Shown here: piece by piece, positions 27,382 to 32,503 of the stretch
Layout: each line of letters opens with the position of its first letter
Position numbering within the stretch: the first letter of the stretch is position 1
NCBI GenBank assembly: GCA_964540815.1
Contig: CAZIOH010000077.1
Coordinates: forward strand, 1 to 32,503
Origin: CAZIOH01 sp964540815
GTDB lineage: Bacteria; Myxococcota_A; Polyangia; Fen-1088
Reading direction: 5' to 3'
Length of the DNA stretch: 32,503 bases
The notes under the pieces: model-generated
Database searches by the model: none
What the model was told of the DNA's origin: nothing
The model's input: the letters and a program-made list of their open reading frames with translations, nothing else
Translations under genes and position numbers: made by a program

Positions 27382-28767
27382 TCACCCGGTGCGGCGGCTG
27401 CCCTTGGTCGAGACGGGAGGGGCGCCTGGCGGAGCGCCTGGCGGAGCCACGATCAGCAACTCCCCCACCCGTCCACGGCCCCTGGGATCGGCGTTCACCC
27501 GCCTCGATGCCGAGATGCGGATGCAGTCGAAGTGTGCACCGTAGAGCTCGGTCACGGCGGGGGCGGACGAATTGGAGAGCAGGACGAAGACGCCGCGGTC
27601 GCGGAGCGTGAGGGCCGTGTCCCGCAGCCGTTCCTGATCCTTCATACCGAAGCCACCCTTGGTGTACGACGTGAAGAAGGAGGTGACGGACACGGGGATG
27701 TAGGGCGGATCGAAGTAGACGATGTCCCCCGGGCGCGCGCGGGAGGCGACCTTCGAGAAGTCCTCGCATCTCAGGTCGGCCGTGGCGAGCGCGGCCGCGC
27801 ACGCCCGCAGGTTTGGTGCGTTGCAGATTCGGGTTTCGGGCTTGGCTCCATACGGCACGTTGTAGATGTTGCGGCTGTTGACCCGGTAGAGCCCGTTGAA
27901 GCCGGTCTTGTTGAGGTAGATCATCCAGGCCGCGACCTCGGCGTCCGATGCGACATCGATGTCGCGCCGACGCATGTCGAGGAAGAACGGCTTGCTCTTG
28001 GGGTACGTCTCGAGGAGGGCGATGACCTCTTCCACCGAGTCCCTCACCCCCTTGTACGCGCGGATGAGACGCTCGTTCGAGTCCGAGAGCACCGCCGCCC
28101 GGGGGCCGAGCGCGAAGAAGAGCGCACCACCGCCCACGAACGGCTCGTGGAGGGTGGCGAAGGTGGCTGGCAGCCTGCGTCGAATCTCCGGCAGGAGCTC
28201 CCGCTTGCCGCCGGCCCACTTCAGGAACGGGCGTGCCCGCCGCCGGTCCGCCTCGGCATCCGCCAGCGTCGGGTGACTGGCGGCGCTGGAGCGCCGCGAC
28301 ACCCGAGCCCGTGCCCGAGCCGGTGTCGGTGGAGGAGCGGGAGGCACCTTGGCGCGGGCCGCCGGACGGCCACCGCTCACCTTCCTCCCCCTGACCTCGG
28401 CCGGGCGGAGCTTTCGATTTGCATTTGCATTTGCCTGGCGGGCCGCGGCCTCGGCCAGCACCGGGAAGGTCACGCCCCCCACCCGACGTGGGCGACCGCG
28501 GCTGCCGCCCGCCAGGACGTCCCACCAGTTCCGCCGCGTGCGCTTCCCGCCCCTCGCCCAGGCCGCCACGAGATCGTCGATCTGGCGGGCCACCTCGGCG
28601 TGGCCATTCCGCCGAAGCCACGTGCGGACATCGGCTGTCGCCGTCGCCGTCGCCTTCGCCTTCGCCCTCGTGCCCCCGTCCGCCATCCTCACCGCCAAGG
28701 CGGCTCCAGAGCCGCCCGCCGACCGGCCCCCGGAGCCTGGCTCGCCCCTGGCGGGGACGAATGACAC
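27382..28767 (-). CDS. Dam/D12-class adenine-specific DNA methyltransferase with N-terminal module
   Basis: 461 residues from GTG at 28767; ATG at 28686 (residue 28) is an alternative start. The catalytic part begins at about 179: FLKWAGGKRELL, HEPFVGGGALFF (SAM binding, 208-219), and DPPY at 353-356 (motif IV), closing with RRVNADPRGRGRVGELLIV, the D12-class order. A GATC-like target and N6-adenine methylation are expected from the family. Residues 47-112 form an extra domain (WLRRNGHAEVARQIDDLV ... RRNWWDVLAG ... GRPRRVGGVTFPVLAEAA), joined by a basic, Pro-rich linker (about 113-178). No restriction enzyme or MutH is seen nearby, so it may be a regulatory orphan. The tail repeats APPG (12-bp repeat at 27422-27445). 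Confidence 0.9.
   Translation of the reverse strand: MSFVPARGEPGSGGRSAGGSGAALAVRMADGGTRAKAKATATATADVRTWLRRNGHAEVARQIDDLVAAWARGGKRTRRNWWDVLAGGSRGRPRRVGGVTFPVLAEAAARQANANANRKLRPAEVRGRKVSGGRPAARAKVPPAPPPTPARARARVSRRSSAASHPTLADAEADRRRARPFLKWAGGKRELLPEIRRRLPATFATLHEPFVGGGALFFALGPRAAVLSDSNERLIRAYKGVRDSVEEVIALLETYPKSKPFFLDMRRRDIDVASDAEVAAWMIYLNKTGFNGLYRVNSRNIYNVPYGAKPETRICNAPNLRACAAALATADLRCEDFSKVASRARPGDIVYFDPPYIPVSVTSFFTSYTKGGFGMKDQERLRDTALTLRDRGVFVLLSNSSAPAVTELYGAHFDCIRISASRRVNADPRGRGRVGELLIVAPPGAPPGAPPVSTKGSRRTG
28417..28434. repeat. Three perfect ATTTGC hexamers within the methyltransferase linker
   Basis: atttgc repeated three times (plus-strand reading) encodes the NANANAN stretch of the methyltransferase linker on the minus strand. 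It is an AT-rich island in otherwise GC-rich coding sequence. Confidence 0.85.
28637..28666. repeat. Five hexamers (GTCGCC)3(TTCGCC)2 near the methyltransferase start
   Basis: Plus-strand reading of an in-frame period-6 repeat that encodes the KAKATATATA stretch at residues 36-45 of the methyltransferase. Copy-number change would keep the frame. Confidence 0.85.
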
Positions 28768-28809
28768 AGGCGTTCACTCCGCATCGACTTGAACAAGCCG
28801 CGCGAGCTT

Positions 28810-28826
28810 ACGGATTTCCAATCCGT
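28810..28826. other. Perfect 7-bp hairpin between the small membrane protein and methyltransferase genes
   Basis: ACGGATT (28810-28816), loop TCC, AATCCGT (28820-28826). It lies in the 90-bp gap upstream of the methyltransferase and downstream of the membrane protein stop. There is no T-tract, so intrinsic termination is doubtful; an attenuator or protein site is possible. It resembles a tRNA anticodon stem-loop, but no other tRNA arm is present. Confidence 0.4.
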
Positions 28827-28857
28827 TTGCCAGAGCGCGAGGGTGGAGAAGCCCCTG

Positions 28858-29256
28858 TCAATCCACAGCTAGGAACGCACCGGTTCGGCTCGCGGGCGAG
28901 CGCCGCAACAGCCCCACCGCGATCAGCAGGGCGGCGAGGGCGACGAAGGTGCTCCCGAGGATGGCCGGCGCCATCGATTCGGCGAACCCTTGAATGAGGA
29001 CGCGGGGCAGATCGTAGCCGGCACCGTCGCCGGCGTGTTCTTGCAGGAAGCGGGGGGCGTGGTGCCCAACGGCCGCCAGATCCGCCGCCACGCCCGTCAC
29101 CGTCGTCGCGATCGTGACGATGGCGAGCGACCACACCGGCGCTGGCGAACGTCCGTCGGGCTGGCGGGCGAATCGCGCCGCGAGCAACAGGGTCGCCAGC
29201 CCGAAGGCCAGCACGAGGAACATGGGAAAACCACCTTCGGTCATCAGCGTACCCAT
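28858..29256 (-). CDS. Small membrane protein of unknown family
   Basis: 132 residues from ATG at 29256, chosen because GTGAGG lies 9 nt upstream. Three hydrophobic helices: FPMFLVLAFGLATLLLAARF (about 10-30), PVWSLAIVTIATTVTGVAADL (about 39-60) and PAILGSTFVALAALLIAVGLL (about 100-121). The order and the start MTEGGFPMF recall MotA/TolQ/ExbB-like short membrane proteins often found near ECF sigma genes in myxobacteria, but the proton-channel family is not proven. It is divergent from the sigma-factor gene (89 bp apart), suggesting shared regulation. I do not recognise a function. Confidence 0.7.
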   Translation of the reverse strand: MGTLMTEGGFPMFLVLAFGLATLLLAARFARQPDGRSPAPVWSLAIVTIATTVTGVAADLAAVGHHAPRFLQEHAGDGAGYDLPRVLIQGFAESMAPAILGSTFVALAALLIAVGLLRRSPASRTGAFLAVD

Positions 29257-29345
29257 CTGGTCGGCCTCACTTTCTTTGCAACGAACGCCGCCCGGCACGC
29301 GCGTGTGACCGAAGAAGATCGGATGGGTGGAAGGCCCGTGCGCTC

Positions 29346-30077
29346 GTGAATTCGAGAATCGCATCCGTCACACCAGCCGCCCGGGACGCGTTAGGGTGGT
29401 GGGTGTCATCCGACCGGCGCATCGACGACCAGGCCAGCCGGCAAGCGGAAGTCCGGGGCGAAATCCGGGGCGAAGTCCGGGGCGACCACCATCAGGGCGA
29501 CCGCGATGCTCTGGCACGCCTCAAGCGTGGCGATCCCTGCGGGTTCGATCTCGCCTACGACCGTCACCGGGACCGGGTCTACGCCTTCCTCTTTCGCCTC
29601 ACCGGACGCGCCGACCTCGCGGATGATCTGTTCCAGGAGACCTGGCTGCGGTTCTCACGGCAGGCGGCCTCGCTGTGCGATGGCTCCGACCTCGGAAGCT
29701 GGCTCTTCACGGTGGCGCGCCACCTCTTCGTCAGCCAGCTCCGGCACGAAAGAGCGCGCCGGGGAGACTGGACCGCGGGTCGTCACCCCGCCGCCGCCGA
29801 GGTCGACGACCTGCCTGCCAACCCCGCCGACACCGTCGCGTCCGCCAGCAGCGCCGAGCACGGGCTGGCGCTGTCCGAGCTCGAGCGCTCGCTGCTCGCG
29901 CTGACGGTCGAGGACCGGGAGCTCCTGCTGCTGGTCAGCGTGGAAGGGTTGAGTCAGAATGAGGCCGCCGCGGTGCTGGGCGTCGCGGCGCCCGCCCTGC
30001 GACAACGGGTCACGCGAGCCCGGGCCCGGCTGGCGGCGATCCTCGACGCCGAGAGCACTCGATTGAGCAAACCCTGA
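29346..30077 (+). CDS. Sigma-70 family (ECF-type) RNA polymerase sigma factor
   Basis: 243 residues from GTG at 29346; the first 50 residues are not typical and a later start is possible. Region 2 is at about 55-120 (AYDRHRDRVYAFLFRLTGRADLADDLFQETWLRF, then WLFTVARHLFVSQLRHERAR), and region 4 at about 180-235 (LTVEDRELLLLVSVEGLSQNEAAAVLGVAAPALRQRVTRARARL). There is no region 3, so it is an ECF (group 4) factor. The N-terminus contains three 12-bp repeats. A small one-TM protein follows at 8 nt, as expected for a sigma/anti-sigma pair. The responding signal is unknown. Confidence 0.92.
   Translation: MNSRIASVTPAARDALGWWVSSDRRIDDQASRQAEVRGEIRGEVRGDHHQGDRDALARLKRGDPCGFDLAYDRHRDRVYAFLFRLTGRADLADDLFQETWLRFSRQAASLCDGSDLGSWLFTVARHLFVSQLRHERARRGDWTAGRHPAAAEVDDLPANPADTVASASSAEHGLALSELERSLLALTVEDRELLLLVSVEGLSQNEAAAVLGVAAPALRQRVTRARARLAAILDAESTRLSKP
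29448..29483. repeat. Three 12-bp repeats encoding E-[VI]-R-G units in the sigma factor
   Basis: gaagtccggggc (29448-29459), gaaatccggggc (29460-29471) and gaagtccggggc (29472-29483) encode EVRG, EIRG, EVRG ahead of region 2. The repeat is in frame, so copy-number change would only lengthen or shorten the extension. Confidence 0.9.
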
Positions 30078-30085
30078 AGCGAACC

Positions 30086-30436
30086 ATGAAACGAACGCCC
30101 CACACGGACCACCCCAGCGACGAGCCTTCCACGACCCGCGCCCGCGCCGCGGCGGTGGAGGCGCGCCTGGCCGACATGTGGTCGGATCCCGATCAGTTGC
30201 CAGAACGTATCCCGAGCGAGTCGCTGGCAGCTCGTGTCCGCGCGCGCGCCCACCTGCACCTCGCCGCCGCTCCCCCGACGACGGAGCGCCCCACCAGGCC
30301 CGCGCTCTCCGGTCGGGCCTGGGTCGCCGCCAGACTTCCGTCCTTTCTCCTCGCGGCGACCATGTGCGGCGTCATCGTCACATACGTCGGGTGGGCCCTC
30401 GGCTTCGTGGCCCGCCTCTATCTCCCGGGCTCGTAA
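30086..30436 (+). CDS. Possible anti-sigma factor, one-TM protein
   Basis: 116 residues, starting 8 nt after the sigma-factor stop. A polar N-terminal part (about 1-80) with a Glu/Asp-rich helix (TRARAAAVEARLADMWSDPDQ) precedes one TM helix (about 84-108: SFLLAATMCGVIVTYVGWALGF), with a short C-terminal end RLYLPGS, so the N-terminus would be cytosolic. This topology and position fit a small anti-sigma factor that sequesters the upstream sigma, but no zinc-binding ASD motif (HxxxCxxC) is visible, so the call rests on context. Function otherwise unknown. Confidence 0.55.
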   Translation: MKRTPHTDHPSDEPSTTRARAAAVEARLADMWSDPDQLPERIPSESLAARVRARAHLHLAAAPPTTERPTRPALSGRAWVAARLPSFLLAATMCGVIVTYVGWALGFVARLYLPGS

Positions 30437-30465
30437 AGCCCCAGGTCCACGTCCCCCGTCGACGC

Positions 30466-31461
30466 TCAGCGCTTGCTGGCGCGCTTGCGGGGCTCGACCT
30501 TGGCCGGTGGTTCGGCGGACGAGGCGGGCGCGTCCGCTTGCCCGTCGTGCGCGCCGGCCTTGGCGCGGCGGGCGGGCTTGCGGCTGTCGAGGGCGTCGTT
30601 GCCCTCCGCCTCCGAGGCATCACCTTCGTCGGCCGCTGCGTGCGCGGCCGCGGGCCGCGTGCCACGGCGGGCGCCCTGCTGGCCGAGGCTGGCCTTCAGC
30701 GCCTCCATGAGATCGATGATCTGCGCCGGCTCCGCGGCGGGCGGGGCGGCCGCGATCTCCTGGCCGTCCACCTTGCGCTGGATGTCGGCCAGCATGCGCT
30801 TGCGCACGTCGTCCTCGTAGTCGCTGGGGCTGAACGTCTCGGACGCGATCTGATCGACGAGCTGCCGCGCCAGGCTGAGCTCGCTCGGACGAACGTCGGC
30901 GGCCGCGATGGGAACCTCGGAGATCGAGCGGACCTCGTCCGCGTAGAGCAAGGTCTGCATCGCCAGCCCCACGCCACCGCCCTGAACGCCCTCCACCGGT
31001 CGCAGCATGACGATGTACTGCTTGCCGCGGGCGGCGTAGCGCGCGATGGCCGCACGGCCGCTCTCCTTCATCACCTCGGCCAGCAGGCGGTAAGCCTTCT
31101 CGCCGCCCTTCTCGGGGCCGAGGTAATAGGGCTTGTCGAAGTACACCGGATCGACCTTGCTGAGGGGGACGAACTCGGCGATCTCGATGGCCTGGGTCGC
31201 CTTCTCCTCCAGCGCCTTGAGCTCGTCGGTCGTGAAGGTCACGTAGCGATCTTTGGCGAACTCGTACCCCTTCACCATCTGGTCGCGCGTGACGATCTCG
31301 TTGTCGAGCGGGCAGATGTACTGCTGTCGCAAGCGCGTCCCACACTTGGCGTGCAGCAGATTGAACGACACCGACGCCGACGCCTGGGTCGCCGAATACA
31401 GGCCGACGGGGATGGAGACCAACCCGAAGGATATCGTGCCACTCGCGATAGAGCGGGCCAT
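30466..31461 (-). CDS. ku: Bacterial Ku (NHEJ DNA-end-binding protein)
   Basis: 331 residues from ATG at 31461. The bacterial Ku fold starts at the N-terminus (MARSIASGTISFGLVSIPV, LLHAKCGTRLRQQYICPLD) and continues with VTRDQMVKGYEFAKDRYVTFTTDEL, EIAEFVPLSKVDPVYFDKPYYLGPEKG, the RGKQYIVMLRPVEGVQ motif and SPSDYEDDVRKRMLADIQRKVDGQEI. It would form a ring homodimer on double-strand break ends. The tail (about 257-331) is Ala/Lys/Arg-rich and ends RKRASKR, the basic kind that modulates DNA binding and LigD contact in mycobacterial Ku. No ligD lies in the window. TTGCCA-N18-TACAAT upstream leaves 7 nt before the ATG, suggesting a leaderless transcript. Confidence 0.95.
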   Translation of the reverse strand: MARSIASGTISFGLVSIPVGLYSATQASASVSFNLLHAKCGTRLRQQYICPLDNEIVTRDQMVKGYEFAKDRYVTFTTDELKALEEKATQAIEIAEFVPLSKVDPVYFDKPYYLGPEKGGEKAYRLLAEVMKESGRAAIARYAARGKQYIVMLRPVEGVQGGGVGLAMQTLLYADEVRSISEVPIAAADVRPSELSLARQLVDQIASETFSPSDYEDDVRKRMLADIQRKVDGQEIAAAPPAAEPAQIIDLMEALKASLGQQGARRGTRPAAAHAAADEGDASEAEGNDALDSRKPARRAKAGAHDGQADAPASSAEPPAKVEPRKRASKR

Positions 31462-31468
31462 GTAGGTA

Positions 31469-31498
31469 ATTGTAATCACTCCCTGGCGGCCCTGGCAA
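31469..31498 (-). promoter_or_regulatory. ku promoter, nearly leaderless
   Basis: Minus strand: TTGCCA (31498-31493), 18-bp spacer, TACAAT (31474-31469), 7 nt, then the ATG at 31461. Both boxes are close to consensus (four and five of six), and the predicted +1 is within 1 nt of the start codon. Confidence 0.6.
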
Positions 31499-31583
31499 GA
31501 AACCTTCGATTCTGTTTGCCGCGCGCCCGGTCCCCCGCCCGCCTCCCCCGGGTGGGTTCGGCGGCCGTGAACGCACGCAGTCA

Positions 31584-32297
31584 CTACATGATCGGGCTGG
31601 CGGCGGCGGGGCGCTCGGTGGGCGGGTTCGTCACGTTGACGGCGGTGGGATCGGGCTCCCCCGGCCCGGCCGGGGTCTGACCGGCGATCTGGGCCGGGCC
31701 GTCCGGAAGCGGCGTCTCGGCCCCGACACACTCGTGCATCTCCTCGAGGTGCTGCTCGAGCTGCTGCTTTCCCATCTCGAGCTGTCGAAACTCGTGCCTG
31801 AGCCGCAGCTCGTCCTGCTGCACGTCGGGCCGGGCGAGCGCGGCCACCGCGTCGTTCGCCACGCTCTTGACCAGCTTCATCTGCAGCAAGTGCTCCTGCA
31901 CGCAGGACAGGCGCACCAGATCGCGCTCGCGCACGGTCTGCTCACGCTCCGACTCGCCGCTCATCATCAGGGTCGCGAGATCGAGCGCGTGCTTCCGCGA
32001 GAGGGAGACCATCTCGAGGCGGCTCAGGATCTGGGCCGGCGCGCGCCCGAGCGATCCCCCCGTGTCGGCGTCGAGGCCGTCGGCCTCCTCGGGTGGCTCC
32101 GCGATCCCATCGGCCGCCACCCGGATGGGGCGGGGGACGGGCTTCCGCTCGGTCCTCGCGGGCCCGAGCGATCGGGCCTCGGTGACCGGGGAGAGGCACA
32201 GCGCCGCGATCAGCATCAGCGCCCGGGCCGGCTTCCAAGCCGGCTTGCAGGTCCACCCCGGACCCGGCGCAGGTCCCCTCGACAGTCGGATGAGCAT
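31584..32297 (-). CDS. Secreted helical protein, unknown function
   Basis: 237 residues from ATG at 32297. A hydrophobic signal-like stretch sits at about 26-42 (RALMLIAALCLSPVTEARS) behind a basic N-terminus. A charged, helical, coiled-coil-like core runs from about 88 to 195 (ILSRLEMVSLSRKHALDLATL, then ERDLVRLSCVQEHLLQMKLV, and LRHEFRQLEMGKQQLEQHL) with two cysteines (in LSCVQ and HECVG) that could form a disulfide. A Pro/Glu-rich linker precedes the core and a Pro/Thr/Ala-rich tail follows it. I recognise no family. It lies 104 bp downstream of glgP and 122 bp upstream of ku, both on the same strand. Confidence 0.7.
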   Translation of the reverse strand: MLIRLSRGPAPGPGWTCKPAWKPARALMLIAALCLSPVTEARSLGPARTERKPVPRPIRVAADGIAEPPEEADGLDADTGGSLGRAPAQILSRLEMVSLSRKHALDLATLMMSGESEREQTVRERDLVRLSCVQEHLLQMKLVKSVANDAVAALARPDVQQDELRLRHEFRQLEMGKQQLEQHLEEMHECVGAETPLPDGPAQIAGQTPAGPGEPDPTAVNVTNPPTERPAAASPIM

Positions 32298-32401
32298 CGC
32301 CGAGGTACATCGGCGCCCAATCCCCCGGGATTAATCTCGCGGCCATCTCCCGCGTCGGATCTCCCTGCGTCAGATTTCTGTCACACCCGAGAGCTCGCCG
32401 C

Positions 32402-32503
32402 CTATTTGGGCATGCGGCAGTTGAGGGCGCCGGCCGCTGGGAGGTAGCACTCGCGGGTGTAGTCGATCACCATGCGGTCGGTGTTGAAGCGCCAGCCGAG
32501 GGT
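32402..32503 (-). CDS. C-terminal end of an alpha-glucan (glycogen) phosphorylase, truncated by window
   Basis: Only the last 33 codons plus TAG are inside the window; the gene continues beyond position 32503. The segment GWRFNTDRMVIDYTRECYLPAAG matches the end of GT35 phosphorylases, where 'FNTxRMVxEYTExxYLPA' is characteristic. The reaction would be phosphorolysis of glycogen or maltodextrin to glucose-1-phosphate. Identification rests on this short motif alone. The upstream part needed to judge PLP binding is not in view. Confidence 0.75.
   Translation of the reverse strand, partial: TLGWRFNTDRMVIDYTRECYLPAAGALNCRMPK

Noticed and set aside
27359..28777. Second long open frame overlapping the methyltransferase on the same strand
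   Set aside because: It is a +1/-1 frame of the methyltransferase; it contains no motif, whereas the chosen frame has all D12 motifs.
28790..28870. Possible tRNA (Ser-GGA on the minus strand or Gly-TCC on the plus strand)
   Set aside because: Only an anticodon-arm-like hairpin is seen. D-arm, T-arm and acceptor pairing are missing or mismatched.
29280..29306. ECF-type autoregulated promoter (GAAC ... CGTGT) ahead of the sigma gene
   Set aside because: Spacing between AAC and CGT is 15 or 19 nt rather than 16-17, and the boxes are only partial matches.

Overview
The window looks like chromosomal core DNA from a GC-rich (very roughly 65-70% GC by eye) deltaproteobacterial or Myxococcota-type bacterium. 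The support is the gene content and style: an NtrB/NtrC-type two-component pair, a MinD-like ATPase fused to a RodZ-type HTH, PP2C phosphatase, very large envelope proteases, bacterial Ku, frataxin, proline/alanine-rich tails and very high coding density. I see no insertion sequence, prophage, CRISPR array, rRNA or convincing tRNA, and no gene-free stretch longer than about 250 bp.

Layout. 1-1.7 kb (+): promoter, small ribbon-helix-helix (RHH)-like protein and a degenerate glycogen-synthase-like protein, nearly abutting. 1.75-4.5 kb (-): HNH endonuclease, then the MinD/J-like/HTH fusion. 4.8-8.8 kb (+): membrane histidine kinase and sigma-54 activator. 8.9-9.9 kb (-): rsmI. 10.0-13.3 kb (+): S41 tail-specific protease with a long adhesin-like C-terminus. 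13.4-16.3 kb (-): PP2C phosphatase, HtrA/Deg protease and frataxin, all co-directional. 16.4-22.3 kb (+): cinA, thpR, recA and lon, a DNA-damage and proteostasis cluster closed by a two-hairpin terminator. 22.4-27.2 kb (-): MerR-TPR regulator, a huge metalloprotease/TolB-propeller/beta-barrel fusion, and a queuosine-precursor-type transporter. 27.4-29.3 kb (-): Dam-type methyltransferase with an extra N-terminal module, preceded by a small membrane protein. 29.3-30.4 kb (+): sigma-70-family factor with a small one-TM protein that may be its anti-sigma factor. 30.5-32.5 kb (-): Ku, a secreted helical protein of unknown function, and the last 33 codons of a glycogen phosphorylase.

Themes. Several genes concern envelope protein quality control (S41 protease, HtrA, Lon, the metalloprotease fusion). 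Others concern DNA maintenance (RecA, CinA, Ku, HNH, Dam). Two touch glycogen at opposite ends of the window, but only glgP looks like an active enzyme.

The most unusual items are: (1) the MinD-like ATPase in which the signature lysine is arginine and which carries a J-like segment and a RodZ-type HTH; (2) a GlgA-fold protein lacking the catalytic residues, coupled to an RHH-like protein; (3) a recurring arrangement in which a TANNNT -10-like hexamer sits 6-10 nt before a start codon, implying leaderless or near-leaderless transcripts for degP, the metalloprotease, ku, cinA and others; (4) the modular giant proteases; and (5) an unexplained N-terminal module on the methyltransferase. All functional calls rest on manual motif reading; no database search was possible.
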